In this document: positions 41,958 to 51,089 of the stretch, one piece after another | Numbering within the stretch: position 1 is the first letter of the stretch | Layout of the letters: every line of letters starts with the position of its first letter | NCBI GenBank assembly: GCA_910575075.1 | Contig: CAJTCY010000005.1 | Coordinates: forward strand, 144,045 to 208,044 | Direction: 5' to 3' | DNA length: 64,000 nucleotides | Source: Lachnospiraceae bacterium | Lineage (GTDB): Bacteria; Bacillota; Clostridia; Lachnospirales; Lachnospiraceae | Notes under the pieces: generated by a model | What the model saw: only the letters and a program-made list of their open reading frames with translations | Database searches by the model: none | What the model was told of the DNA's origin: nothing | Made by a program: the position numbers and the translations under genes

Positions 41958-43049
41958 TCATTTCACAGGAATTTCTATCGTGAATACTGTTTTTTCGTTC
42001 TGGCTCTCAGCCTTAATGCGTCCGCCATGACGTTCTACGATCTCTTTTGCTATGGCAAGCCCCAGTCCTGCGCCTCCGGTGCGGCTCTGTCTTGCCGTGT
42101 CTAAACGATAAAACTGTTCAAAAATCCGCTCCAGTTTCTCCTGGGAAATCGTAGCACCATGGTTTTCCATTCGTATGTGCAGCTGTTCTTCCTTTGCCCA
42201 TGCCCGGATTTCTATCGTGCTTCCTTCATATCCGTACAGCACAGCATTGCGGAGCAGGTTGTCAAATACTCTCTGCATTTTGTCAGTATCACAGGTAATT
42301 TTCAGTTCCTCGGGTATGATTTCCATCTGGCATGCCATCTGCTTTTCCGATAACATGGGATGAAATTCATAGACAATCTGTTCCAGCATTCGTTTCAATG
42401 AAACAGTCACCGTCTCCAGCTCCAGATGTGTCAGGTTAAATCTGGTTATCTCAAAAAATTCATTGACCAGTTCTTCTAAACGTTCTGCCTTTTCCAGAGA
42501 AATAGACAGATATTTTTCCCGGAGTCTGGGAGAGATCTCCCCTTCTTCTTTCAGTAATGTCAAATAGCCGATCACCGACGTCAGAGGTGTTTTCAGATCA
42601 TGGGCGAGATATACCACCAAATCATTTTTGCGCTGCTCTGCTTCCTTTGCCAGCCGCTGGTTTTGATGAATCTGAAACTGAATTTCATTCATATGCTGCT
42701 CCACCTCGCGAAGTTCCGGCCGCAGACGAATCAAGTGCTCCCTGCCAGCAAGCTCCTCCATGGCATCCATAACCTGCTGAAAATAATTCAAAAGCTTCAC
42801 CCAGAAAAAGACGCCGATACCGAAAATTCCTACCGCAAACATGACAGCAACAAACAGCTTCTGATTTTGGGAAATCCAGTGGAGCAGAGGATATATTCCC
42901 TCATTTCCGTACCAGATAAATGCTCCAAATAAAGCTTTTCCTGCTAAAAGACAGAGCAGCAGAGCTGTCATGCAGACCAGGCCGGCAATCACCATTTTTC
43001 CAAAAAAACGCCTTAGAATAACAGACTTGATGTGTTTATTTTCTTTCAT
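41958..43049 (-). CDS. Sensor histidine kinase (VanS-like)
   Basis: The protein has 363 residues. Two membrane segments (about 16-42 and 58-80) flank a very short external loop, so it probably senses at the membrane. A HAMP-like linker follows. HisKA has the phosphoacceptor in VVYLAHDLKTPLTSVIGYL (about 150-168). The HATPase_c domain has the N box LLRNAVLYG, a G1 box and TGGAGLGLAIAKEIVERHGG. It partners the regulator gene directly upstream. The ATG at 43049 follows GGAGG; an earlier TTG start overlapping the regulator stop is less likely. Confidence 0.93.
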   Translation of the reverse strand: MKENKHIKSVILRRFFGKMVIAGLVCMTALLLCLLAGKALFGAFIWYGNEGIYPLLHWISQNQKLFVAVMFAVGIFGIGVFFWVKLLNYFQQVMDAMEELAGREHLIRLRPELREVEQHMNEIQFQIHQNQRLAKEAEQRKNDLVVYLAHDLKTPLTSVIGYLTLLKEEGEISPRLREKYLSISLEKAERLEELVNEFFEITRFNLTHLELETVTVSLKRMLEQIVYEFHPMLSEKQMACQMEIIPEELKITCDTDKMQRVFDNLLRNAVLYGYEGSTIEIRAWAKEEQLHIRMENHGATISQEKLERIFEQFYRLDTARQSRTGGAGLGLAIAKEIVERHGGRIKAESQNEKTVFTIEIPVK

Positions 43050-43068
43050 GTTATCCTCCATTCCCAGG

Positions 43069-43773
43069 CTATTTCTCAATGGTATAACCCACGCCCCAAA
43101 CGGTTTTTATAAATTTATGATTGCGGTATGAGTCCTGCATTTTTTCCCGTATTCTTGCCACATGTGCCATAACGGTATTGTTGCTGTCCAGATATTTTTC
43201 TTTCCAGACCGCCTCGAACAATTCTTCCGAAGGTACTACTTCTCCCTGATGCTCGCACAAATACCACAAAATGGAAAACTCCAGCGGCGTCAGATCCAGC
43301 TCTTTTCCATACAAGGTACTCGTGTGGGTGCGGCAGTTTATCACAAGCCCCCGTATATCCAGCTCATCTTCTTTTTCTGCTGTTTCGCTGTGTTCTGCCT
43401 GGTTATAACGGTGATAGCGGCGCAACTGTGTCTTAATCCGCGCCACCACTTCCAACGGATTAAATGGCTTGGTAATATAATCGTCTGCCCCCAGCATGAG
43501 TCCATTGATTTTATCCACATCCTCCACTCTTGCCGTCAGCATAATAATTGGAAAATAATGATTCTTACGTATCTTCTGGCAAAGCTGAAATCCATCTGCA
43601 TCCGGCAGCATCACATCCAGCAGCGCCAGGTCAACAGCTTCCTTTTCCACACACTCCAGCACTTCTGCGCCCTGATAAAATTTAAATACCTGGTAGCCTT
43701 CATTGACAAGATACAGTTCCAGCAGGTCCGCTACTTCCTTCTCATCATCCACCACTAAAATTGCTTCTGCCAT
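43069..43773 (-). CDS. OmpR/PhoB-type response regulator (VanR-like)
   Basis: The protein has 234 residues. The receiver domain (1-115) has the acidic DDEKE pair, phosphoacceptor Asp in LALLDVMLPDADGF (about 52), Thr in MLTARVE and Lys in YITKPFNP. The winged-helix DNA-binding domain (about 135-232) has LDLTPLEFSILWYL and GVGYTIEK at the end. It is upstream of its kinase, and the pair starts 26 bases after hydF. No resistance genes are adjacent, so the VanRS resemblance is of family only. Its targets cannot be told from here. Confidence 0.94.
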   Translation of the reverse strand: MAEAILVVDDEKEVADLLELYLVNEGYQVFKFYQGAEVLECVEKEAVDLALLDVMLPDADGFQLCQKIRKNHYFPIIMLTARVEDVDKINGLMLGADDYITKPFNPLEVVARIKTQLRRYHRYNQAEHSETAEKEDELDIRGLVINCRTHTSTLYGKELDLTPLEFSILWYLCEHQGEVVPSEELFEAVWKEKYLDSNNTVMAHVARIREKMQDSYRNHKFIKTVWGVGYTIEK

Positions 43774-43799
43774 TCATTCCTCCGTTTGCACAATATTTT

Positions 43800-45032
43800 C
43801 TAGTATTTCTCAGGAAGCTGTCTGAGCGCCTGTGGAAACAGCTCTACACTGCGCCGCAGAATTCCCTGCATATAAGCTATGGCAGTACCATAATTGGTCA
43901 TAGGAATCCCTTGATCTGCGGCACATTTCTGACGGTATTTCATCTCCCGCTCATTCAGCATACAGCCTCCGCAATGGATAATCAGCTTATATTTTGTCAG
44001 CTCTTCTGGAAATTCTATGCCGGAGGTAAGCTCAATTTCAAGCTTCTTTCCCGTATATTCTGTAAGCCAGCGGGGAATTTTTACGGAACCAATATCATCG
44101 CATTGCCTGTGGTGAGTACACCCCTCAGAAATCAGCACTTTATCTCCATCTTTCAGCTGTTCTATCGCTGCTGCTCCCTGGACTGCCGTATCGAGGTTCC
44201 CTTTATATCTGGCAAATAAAATGGAAAAGGAAGTCAGCGGTATCTCACGCGGGGTATCTTTACTAACTCTTGCAAACGCCTGGCTGTCTGTGATTACCAT
44301 TGCCGGCTGTTTTCCAAGCTGCTCTAAGGTACCGCGAAGCTCATTTTCCTGAACTACCACAGAGACTGCTTTCGCCTCCAGAATATCCCGTATGGTCTGC
44401 TGCTGAGGCAGAATCAGCCTGCCTTTGGGCGCGGCTTTGTCAATCGGCACCACAAGAACCACAAAATCAGAGGGCTTAAGCAGATCTCCCACAATCCGCT
44501 GTTCATTCTCTTCTCTCACAGCAAGATGTGCAATTTTCTCTTTTAACGCTGCTATCTGAAATCCGGTTTCTGCGCTGACTCGAATGATATGCTCCTCTTC
44601 CCTCTCTGAATCCTCTCTCTGACCGTCTTTTTCTTCTCTCAGATCCTCTTTATTAAACGCCAGCACATAGGGAATTTCTTTTTCTTTGAAAATCCTGATA
44701 AGTTCCTGCTCTGCAGCGCCGATTCCTATCGTGCCATCCACCACCAGCACTGCCACATCTGTCTTATTTAATATCTGCCTGGTCTTTCTCACACGCAGTT
44801 CCCCTAATGTTCCTGCATCATCTATCCCTGGTGTATCAATAATCACCACCGGCCCCATAGGAAGCAGTTCCATTGCCTTTTGTACAGGATCTGTGGTCGT
44901 TCCTTTCACCTGTGACACCACTGCGAGATTCTGTCCTGCCACTGCATTGACCACACTGGATTTTCCTGCGTTTCTTCTGCCAAAAAAGCCGATATGTATG
45001 CGCTCTGCCGAAGGTGTACTGTTCAAACTCAT
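43800..45032 (-). CDS. hydF: [FeFe]-hydrogenase H-cluster maturation GTPase HydF
   Basis: The protein has 410 residues. The N-terminal GTPase domain has G1 GFFGRRNAGKSSVVNA (about 16-31), TTTDP, G3 IDTPGIDD and G4 AFNKEDL. After the dimerisation domain, the C-terminal cluster-binding domain holds the HydF pattern Cys-x-His (GCTHH) and His-Cys-x-x-Cys (IHCGGCML). HydF is the scaffold on which HydE and HydG build the diiron subcluster delivered to the hydrogenase. I start at the ATG at 45032 after AAAGGAG. hydE and hydG are not in the window. A palindromic element separates it from its TM1266-type neighbour. Confidence 0.94.
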   Translation of the reverse strand: MSLNSTPSAERIHIGFFGRRNAGKSSVVNAVAGQNLAVVSQVKGTTTDPVQKAMELLPMGPVVIIDTPGIDDAGTLGELRVRKTRQILNKTDVAVLVVDGTIGIGAAEQELIRIFKEKEIPYVLAFNKEDLREEKDGQREDSEREEEHIIRVSAETGFQIAALKEKIAHLAVREENEQRIVGDLLKPSDFVVLVVPIDKAAPKGRLILPQQQTIRDILEAKAVSVVVQENELRGTLEQLGKQPAMVITDSQAFARVSKDTPREIPLTSFSILFARYKGNLDTAVQGAAAIEQLKDGDKVLISEGCTHHRQCDDIGSVKIPRWLTEYTGKKLEIELTSGIEFPEELTKYKLIIHCGGCMLNEREMKYRQKCAADQGIPMTNYGTAIAYMQGILRRSVELFPQALRQLPEKY

Positions 45033-45066
45033 AATGTTGCTCCTTTCTGGAAACTCAAACTTTACA

Positions 45067-45347
45067 GGCAATTGCGAAACTATCAAATTATCGAAATTTC
45101 ATATACAATTCATGCAATTGTTCTAAAATATTTTATTCATACGAAACGCACAAAATGCAGGGCGCACCAAGCATTACAACGAACCACTTAATACGAAAAT
45201 CATGTTCAGCGAAAGCTTCCATGATTTTTGTGTTTCGTTTCCATGGTGCTAAAATGCATTTCTTAGCGTTTATATGATAAAATATTTCTTCTTAAATTTT
45301 TTGAATTGTATATGAAATTCAAAAAATTACTGATTCTCGCAATTACC
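45067..45347. repeat. 281-bp imperfect palindrome (MITE-like) between hydF and the TM1266-type gene
   Basis: The whole stretch is an imperfect inverted repeat centred near 45207. The outer ends GGCAATTGCGA and TCTCGCAATTACC pair, TTTCATATACAATTCA near the left matches TGAATTGTATATGAAA near the right, and AAAATCATG (45196-45204) pairs with CATGATTTT (45220-45228) at the centre. I see no gene in it. A MITE, a decayed insertion, or a very long hairpin transcript from the hydF leader could explain it. Confidence 0.7.
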
Positions 45348-45352
45348 TAAAC

Positions 45353-45628
45353 TCATACTTTAGAATAAGCTGTCTTACTGCTGATCCCAGGCAGTTTTCC
45401 CAGCTTGCCGGAAAGGGCGCTGATAATATTCTGCGGGGCGTCCACAGCAACACTGATGATATTTATTTTTTTGGGAGAATACGGAATCCCCATTCTCCCA
45501 ATAATCCAAGTTCCGTACTCATGAAGAATCTGGTTCAATTCCTTCACAGACGACTCTTCCTCCACAATAATCCCAATAATTGCCACTCTCGTTTCCATAG
45601 TTCTGTTTTCCAATATTTTTTCTGTCAT
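45353..45628 (-). CDS. TM1266-type [FeFe]-hydrogenase-associated ACT-like protein
   Basis: The protein has 91 residues. The sequence METRVAIIGIIVEEESSVKELNQILHEYGTWIIGRMGIPY followed by INIISVAVDAP and LGKLPGISSKTAYSKV matches the small iron-only hydrogenase system regulator family (TM1266, TIGR03959), an ACT or NikR-C-like fold found beside hyd maturation genes. The function is thought to be regulatory, without firm proof. The ATG at 45628 follows AAAAGG. It lies upstream of hydF on the same strand, about 320 bases away across the palindromic element, where hydE and hydG often sit in relatives. Confidence 0.82.
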   Translation of the reverse strand: MTEKILENRTMETRVAIIGIIVEEESSVKELNQILHEYGTWIIGRMGIPYSPKKINIISVAVDAPQNIISALSGKLGKLPGISSKTAYSKV

Positions 45629-45727
45629 AACATCTGCCTTTTCTCATTATCCTTCTACTGTACTGACTGTTTGGCATATTACGCATGATACAGACCGCTG
45701 TCCGTTCAGCTAAGAAACAGGACGCCG

Positions 45728-46960
45728 TCACCTTGCGATCAATAACACTGCCGCATCATTTACATTTGTGCCGGTAGGCCCTGTCATAATTAATCCATCG
45801 CATTTTTTCAAAGCATGGTAGGCATCATTCTGCCTTAACACTTCACTGATATCAATATCCTGTTCTTGCAGCCGCCTCCATGTATTATTATCACAAAAAC
45901 CCCCTGCCGCATCCGTTGGCCCATCCGTGCCATCGCTGCCAAAACTGAATACCGCCGTTCCTTCCAGCCCTGCAATGCCAATAGCAGCAGCAAGCACCAG
46001 TTCCTGATTCCGTCCGCCTTTTCCATTGCCAGTGACATGTACCACAGTCTCACCTCCTGCAATAAAAGCCAGGCTTTCCCTGGAACCTGCATAGGTCTTT
46101 GCAATGGACGCCAGAAAAGAACCTGCTTCTCTTGCCTCGCATATAAGCTGATCGGTTAGAATCACCGGTTTATACCCTAAGTTTTCACAGGAGCGGGCAA
46201 GTGCATGACATAGGTTTTTTACGCTTCCGGTAATTTTTGTCTCCACATTATCTAAATTTTTTGGCGTTTCAGTCTTTAGGCATTCCAACGCTTTCTCACT
46301 GATCGTCAGCTTATATTTCCGCACAATGGAACATGCCGCTTCACAGGTTGAGCGGTCTGCACAGGCCGGTCCGGAGGCAATCATGTCCAGCGGATCTCCA
46401 AGAATATCACTGAGCACAATGCTGTATACCTGTGCAGGTTCGCAGAATTTGGCAAATTTACCGCCCTTGACACCAGACAAGCGTTTGCGTATCGTATTGA
46501 TTTCTGCAATATCAGCCCCGCAGCATAATAGCTGCCCTGTAATTTCTGCAAGTTCTTCTCCTGGTATTAATGGCTTTTCGAACAGAGCCGAACCGCCGCC
46601 AGACAGCAAAAACAATACGGTATCCTCCGGCGCCAGATCCCGCACCAGCTCCAGCACAGCCTCTGTACCTTGAAAAGAATTGTCATCTGGTATCGGATGT
46701 CCTGCCTCATAGCAAACCATATTGGGAATCTCTGCCATGACATGATGATATTTGGTTACCACTACCCCCTTTTCTATCCGGCTTCCCAATGTCTCTGATG
46801 CAGCTTTCGCCATCTGCCATGCGGCTTTTCCCACTGCTGCCACATATATTTTTCCATTTGCGAACTTTTTTTCCTTCAATGCCTGTTTTACCGCCTGATC
46901 TGGCAGAACCTCCTGAACAGCTTCTGCAATCATCTGGTACGCGTCCTGCTTTAATGACAC
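45728..46960 (-). CDS. Glycerate 2-kinase (MOFRL family)
   Basis: The protein has 410 residues. An N-terminal DUF4147 domain has VAAVGKAAWQMAKAA and AGHPIPDDNSFQGTEAVLEL, then FLLSGGGSALFEKP (about 117-130). The C-terminal MOFRL domain has GGRNQELVLAAAI and FGSDGTDGPTDAAGGF. The family phosphorylates glycerate to 2-phosphoglycerate (GckA/TtuD), feeding glycolysis. The start is the GTG at 46960, eight bases after GGAGG. It follows a 75-residue conserved-looking gene by 22 bases and ends about 100 bases before the TM1266-type gene. Confidence 0.9.
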   Translation of the reverse strand: MSLKQDAYQMIAEAVQEVLPDQAVKQALKEKKFANGKIYVAAVGKAAWQMAKAASETLGSRIEKGVVVTKYHHVMAEIPNMVCYEAGHPIPDDNSFQGTEAVLELVRDLAPEDTVLFLLSGGGSALFEKPLIPGEELAEITGQLLCCGADIAEINTIRKRLSGVKGGKFAKFCEPAQVYSIVLSDILGDPLDMIASGPACADRSTCEAACSIVRKYKLTISEKALECLKTETPKNLDNVETKITGSVKNLCHALARSCENLGYKPVILTDQLICEAREAGSFLASIAKTYAGSRESLAFIAGGETVVHVTGNGKGGRNQELVLAAAIGIAGLEGTAVFSFGSDGTDGPTDAAGGFCDNNTWRRLQEQDIDISEVLRQNDAYHALKKCDGLIMTGPTGTNVNDAAVLLIAR

Positions 46961-46982
46961 TCCATCGCCTCCATTTTCTGGC

Positions 46983-47210
46983 TCATTCGAACTCCACCGT
47001 CACAAAATACCCTTTGGCCGTCTCATTAATTTCCACCACTTTTCCCTCCTTCGCCTCAAGCCGCTCGGAAAATGAATAATTTCCGGACATGGCATACGCC
47101 TTGCCTAACGTGTAATAGTAAGAAGTCGGCAGTTTTCCCTCCGTCACCGGAAGAACATCGCCCACTTTAAGCAATCCGGTCCGTTCCATCTTAAATTCCA
47201 TTCTTCGCAT
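46983..47210 (-). CDS. Small protein of unknown function, 75 residues
   Basis: I do not recognise the family with certainty. The sequence begins MRRMEFKMERTGLLKVGDV, has a Tyr-rich centre (TSYYYTLGKAYAM) and ends in alternating strands (GKVVEINETAKGYFVTVEFE), suggesting a small soluble beta-rich protein. AAGGAG lies nine bases before the ATG at 47210, which supports a real gene. It is 22 bases upstream of glycerate kinase and probably co-transcribed. A 24-bp perfect palindrome lies about 50 bases upstream of its start. Confidence 0.7.
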   Translation of the reverse strand: MRRMEFKMERTGLLKVGDVLPVTEGKLPTSYYYTLGKAYAMSGNYSFSERLEAKEGKVVEINETAKGYFVTVEFE

Positions 47211-47261
47211 GCAACTTACTCCTTTATCTATTCTTTGAATTGTAACATAAGCTATCGTATT

Positions 47262-47285
47262 CTAGTACAGCGATCGCTGTACTAG
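47262..47285. promoter_or_regulatory. Perfect 24-bp palindrome between trkH and the 75-residue gene
   Basis: The half-site CTAGTACAGCGA is followed directly by its exact reverse complement, centred on GCGATCGC, with three more matching bases outside after one mismatch. It can be read as a dimeric operator for the small gene and glycerate kinase or as a spacerless cruciform. It has no T-run on the minus strand, so it is not a normal terminator for trkH. Confidence 0.6.
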
Positions 47286-47310
47286 TATAATGTTTTCCCT
47301 GGCCCTCGGC

Positions 47311-48750
47311 TTAAGACCGCTTCCAGGTAGAGGGGGTAAAAAGAAGCAGCAGCGGAAACAGTTCCAGTCGCCCGGCCAGCATATCAAACATGAGGACGTA
47401 CTTCGCCGGCTGGGAAAACACTGAAAAATTGCTGGCTGGCCCTACCTGGTTCAATCCTGGTCCAATATTGTTCAAGGTGGCTGCCACGGCTGTAAAATTT
47501 GTGGTAAAATCCAGGTTATCCAGAGTAATCAGCAGCACAGAAGCCCCGTAAATTACTGCATACGCAATAAAAAATACGGAAATAGAACGAAGAACGTCCT
47601 TATTTACCACATGCTGCTCAAAATGAATCTGGCGTACCCTTTTGGGATGAATCAGGTAAGAGAGCTCATTTTTCACAAGCTTAAGCATGATCACCACCCG
47701 AGACACTTTAATCCCGCCTCCGGTACTACCTGCACAAGCTCCCACAAACATCAGCATTACCAGAATAAACTTGGAAAATTCCGGCCAGACATTAAAATCT
47801 ACCGTAGAATAACCCGTAGTTGTAATGATGGACGCCACCTGAAAGGCGGCATGGTGAAACGCCTCCAGCAGGGATTGAAAGCTTCCCCGTATATTTACTG
47901 TAATCAGCAGAACAGCCGCCAGAATAATTCCCAGATAATACCGCATTTCCTCATGGCGGAACGCCTGCTGCGGTTTTCGGATCCGTATCAAATAATATAC
48001 GTTAAAGTTAATGCCAAACAGAATCATAAACACTGTGATCACCGCCTGAGAAGCAACAGAGTAGCTTCCAATGCTGCTGTTGAGAACCCCGAAACCTCCG
48101 GTGCCTGCAGTGCCAAACGCCAGCGTCATAGAATCAAAAAGGGACATTCCCGTAATAAGAAGCAATATAATCTGGACCACTGTCATAAAAATATACATTT
48201 CATATAAAATCCGCGCTGTATGTTTTACCCTGGGAACCAGTTTTCCAACAGTAGGCCCTGGGCTTTCTGCACGCATCAGATACATATTGTAGCCTCCGGC
48301 AAGAGGAAGGACAGCAAGTATCAGTACCAGCACACCCATACCGCCGATCCAGTGGGTAAAGCTCCGCCAAAACAGATTACATTTAGACAATGCCTCAACA
48401 TCTGGCAAGATACTTGCCCCGGTAGTTGTCAATCCGGAAATTGTCTCAAACAATGCATCTGTATAACTTGCAAATTCTCCTGACAGAAACAGTGGCAGCG
48501 CGCCAGTGACACTTAATACAATCCAGCTTAAGGAAACTGCCACAAACCCTTCTCGCGCATAAAATACTGTACTTTTTGGTTTTTTCAGCTTTCCTGCCGC
48601 TCCAAGGAGCAGACAGGCTGCAAATACCACAAAATAAGCAATTCCTTCCTTCTCCCTGAAAATAATGGCCGCCAGACAAGGCAGTACCAGAAACATTGCC
48701 TGAAATTCCAGAACACGGCAAAGAATATATCTGATAATTGAATAATTCAT
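47311..48750 (-). CDS. trkH: Trk-type potassium uptake membrane subunit
   Basis: The protein has 479 residues and belongs to the TrkH/KtrB superfamily of K+ translocating subunits, with four repeated membrane-pore-membrane units. Selectivity-filter segments are visible: LFETISGLTTTGASILPD, AFGTAGTGGFGVLNSS, IITTTGYSTVDFNVWP and AVAATLNNIGPGLNQVGPASNF. CAGSTGGGIKVSR is also typical of TrkH. The subunit takes up K+ with TrkA, encoded 20 bases upstream, which gates it by nucleotide binding. AGGAGG lies about 14 bases from the start. The protein ends with a short basic tail. Confidence 0.95.
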   Translation of the reverse strand: MNYSIIRYILCRVLEFQAMFLVLPCLAAIIFREKEGIAYFVVFAACLLLGAAGKLKKPKSTVFYAREGFVAVSLSWIVLSVTGALPLFLSGEFASYTDALFETISGLTTTGASILPDVEALSKCNLFWRSFTHWIGGMGVLVLILAVLPLAGGYNMYLMRAESPGPTVGKLVPRVKHTARILYEMYIFMTVVQIILLLITGMSLFDSMTLAFGTAGTGGFGVLNSSIGSYSVASQAVITVFMILFGINFNVYYLIRIRKPQQAFRHEEMRYYLGIILAAVLLITVNIRGSFQSLLEAFHHAAFQVASIITTTGYSTVDFNVWPEFSKFILVMLMFVGACAGSTGGGIKVSRVVIMLKLVKNELSYLIHPKRVRQIHFEQHVVNKDVLRSISVFFIAYAVIYGASVLLITLDNLDFTTNFTAVAATLNNIGPGLNQVGPASNFSVFSQPAKYVLMFDMLAGRLELFPLLLLFTPSTWKRS

Positions 48751-48769
48751 GGCTTACTTTTTCTTCCTC

Positions 48770-50125
48770 CTACCGTAAAATATCCTTCAAATCATTGAAT
48801 CCCTGATTGGTGGTTACAACCATTACCGTATCTCCCATCTGAATGGAATCCTGTCCGCCGGGAATAATCACCACGCCTTTTCTGTTAATGCAGGCAATCA
48901 GCAGATTATCCTTTAACTGCAGCTCTTTTAAAGGAACACCTATCACTTTTGATTGTTCATTTACCCGAAACTCAAGCGCCTCCACCTTGCCCTCAATCAG
49001 CCGGTACAAGGTTTCCACATTACTGCCGATGGAATTCTGCATGGCACGGACATACTGCAGAATATACTCTGCAGTAATATTTTTGGGATAAAGAACGCTT
49101 CCCAGATCCAGACTGTCAATAATCCTGTCATAATCAAGCCTGTGTACCTTAGTGATGGTCTTTGCCCCGGAAATGCTCTTTGCATACAGGCTCAGCATGA
49201 TATTTTCTTCATCCATGCTGGTCCAGGAGACAAAGGAATGAACCTTAGGCAGCCCTTCCTCCAAAAGAAGATTCCGCTCCGTCCCATCTCCATGAATAAT
49301 CATAGCCTGCGGCAGCAGTTCGCTTAACTCATTGCACCGTTCTTTACTCTGTTCTATAATTTTAATTGCGATTCCCATAGGCAGAAGCTGTTTCGCCAGA
49401 TAGTATGTAGTTTCTCCTCCTCCTATAATCATACAGGTTTTAATGCGGTTGGTGGTCATGCCTATTTTCTTAAAAAATTCATTTGCCTTTCTGGAGGATG
49501 CCACCACAGAGATCACATCCTTCTCCTGAAGCTGAAAATTTCCATCTGGGATAAATACCTCTTCTCCGCGCTGTACAGCACAAATCAGGACTTCACAGTG
49601 GAGTCCGCTGGAAAGATAAGTCAGAGGGCGCCCGTGAAGCACAGACCCCTCATTTATTTTACATTTCAAAAGCTCCACCCGGCCCTTTGCAAAAGTATCC
49701 ACCTTGATTGCCGATGGAAATTTCAGGAGACGGGCAATCTCGCATGCCGCTGCGTACTCAGGATTGATTACCATGGACAACCCCAATTCTTCTTTGATAA
49801 ATGCAATTTCCTTATTATAAATTGGATTGCGCACTCTGGCAATGGTACTGCATCCGCCAGCCTTTTTCGCAATCAGGCAGGACAGCATATTCAGCTCGTC
49901 TGACGCTGTCACAGCAATCATAAGATCCGCATCTTCGATACCTGCCTCATTTTGAACGGAAAAACTGGCGCCGTTTCCCACAACTCCCATTACATCATAC
50001 TGATTTGCCACGGCCTCCACTCTGTGCGCGTCTATATCGATGGCTGTTATATTATGCCCCTCCTTGCTTAACTGCTCTGCCAGTGTAGACCCCACATTTC
50101 CGCAGCCCACAATAATTATCTGCAT
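48770..50125 (-). CDS. trkA: Trk system potassium regulatory protein
   Basis: The protein has 451 residues with two tandem RCK modules. The first TrkA_N starts IIIVGCGNVGSTLAEQLSKEGHNITAIDID (Rossmann GxGxxG), and TrkA_C covers about 140-220. The second TrkA_N has CMIIGGGETTYYLAKQL (about 230-246), and its TrkA_C is at about 370-451. It is a cytosolic ring protein that binds NAD(H) or ATP/ADP and controls the TrkH channel. It is 15 bases after degV and 20 before trkH. Confidence 0.95.
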   Translation of the reverse strand: MQIIIVGCGNVGSTLAEQLSKEGHNITAIDIDAHRVEAVANQYDVMGVVGNGASFSVQNEAGIEDADLMIAVTASDELNMLSCLIAKKAGGCSTIARVRNPIYNKEIAFIKEELGLSMVINPEYAAACEIARLLKFPSAIKVDTFAKGRVELLKCKINEGSVLHGRPLTYLSSGLHCEVLICAVQRGEEVFIPDGNFQLQEKDVISVVASSRKANEFFKKIGMTTNRIKTCMIIGGGETTYYLAKQLLPMGIAIKIIEQSKERCNELSELLPQAMIIHGDGTERNLLLEEGLPKVHSFVSWTSMDEENIMLSLYAKSISGAKTITKVHRLDYDRIIDSLDLGSVLYPKNITAEYILQYVRAMQNSIGSNVETLYRLIEGKVEALEFRVNEQSKVIGVPLKELQLKDNLLIACINRKGVVIIPGGQDSIQMGDTVMVVTTNQGFNDLKDILR

Positions 50126-50140
50126 GTCCTATTCCTCTTT

Positions 50141-51037
50141 TCATCCTTTTTCATATTTGCGAATCAGTCCCAGCCCAATTGGGTACGGGCCTGTATGCAC
50201 TCCAATGGTAGCTCCGATTTGATAAATATCAATGTTTTCAAACTTTGAATAAGTTTTCAATGATGCTAATAGCTCATCCCGAAATGCCTGCGCCTCCTGA
50301 TAGTCATATCCATACCCCACTACAATCTGATAATCATCCGGAGACTCCCCGATTTTAGCAAAATGCTCTCTGGTCTGTTCAATCAGACGTTTCATTGCTT
50401 TCTTCCGGCTTCTGGAAATTCCAGTGGGAAAAATCTCTCCCTCACGCAGCATAATCAATGGCTTGATTCCCAGAGTGGAAGCTGCTGTCCCCATCACCTT
50501 GCCAATTCTGCCTCCGTGAATAAGATATTCATAATTTCCTACTGTAAAAATGATCCTCCCTGTAGATTTTATACGCTCAATACCATCCAATGTCTCCTCA
50601 AATGACAGTCCTGCCTGCTGCATACGGACTGTTTCCAGCACTAAAATCCCTTGAAGAACCGTATTCACCATGGTATCCACCACCTGGATTTTCACGGTCG
50701 GATAGTCCTCTGCCAGAAGATCTGCCGCCGTCTTTGCTGAATTGTAAGAACCACTGAATTTCGTTGTAATGCACAGACAGATCATATCCTTACCTTCCCT
50801 GGCATACGGCGTAAATGCCTCTACAAAATCCTGTACAGAGGGCAGAGAAGACTTGGGGAACTGGTCCGGATGATCCACCATTTGCTGGTAAAAATCCCTG
50901 ACGCTGATCTCTTCTATTTCTTTCTTATAATTACTGCCGTCAAAAGTCACATAAAACGGCACCACTTTTATCCCCTTCTTCCGCGGTATCTCCTGCCCCA
51001 GATCACAGGAACCATCTGTAATAATCTGATATGCCAT
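50141..51037 (-). CDS. DegV-family fatty-acid-binding protein
   Basis: The protein has 298 residues. The DegV fold starts YQIITDGSCDLGQEIPRKKGIKVVPFYVTFDG and has SSLPSVQDFVEAF, CLCITTKFSGSYNSAKTA (about 85-102), QVVDTMVNTVLQG and YLIHGGRIGKVMGTAAS. Members bind a fatty acid and act as the FakB component that presents it to the kinase FakA; fakA is not in this window. It stands between ybaK and trkA, 15 bases before the latter. The exact lipid is unknown. Confidence 0.9.
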   Translation of the reverse strand: MAYQIITDGSCDLGQEIPRKKGIKVVPFYVTFDGSNYKKEIEEISVRDFYQQMVDHPDQFPKSSLPSVQDFVEAFTPYAREGKDMICLCITTKFSGSYNSAKTAADLLAEDYPTVKIQVVDTMVNTVLQGILVLETVRMQQAGLSFEETLDGIERIKSTGRIIFTVGNYEYLIHGGRIGKVMGTAASTLGIKPLIMLREGEIFPTGISRSRKKAMKRLIEQTREHFAKIGESPDDYQIVVGYGYDYQEAQAFRDELLASLKTYSKFENIDIYQIGATIGVHTGPYPIGLGLIRKYEKG

Positions 51038-51089
51038 ATCATTTCCCCTTTCCCAGTTTTACTGGAAGTTTTATTCATAACATTCTTAT

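Noticed and set aside
43069..43773. VanRS pair as a sign of glycopeptide resistance
   Set aside because: No vanHAX, vanT or ligase genes are adjacent; VanRS-like pairs are common without resistance.
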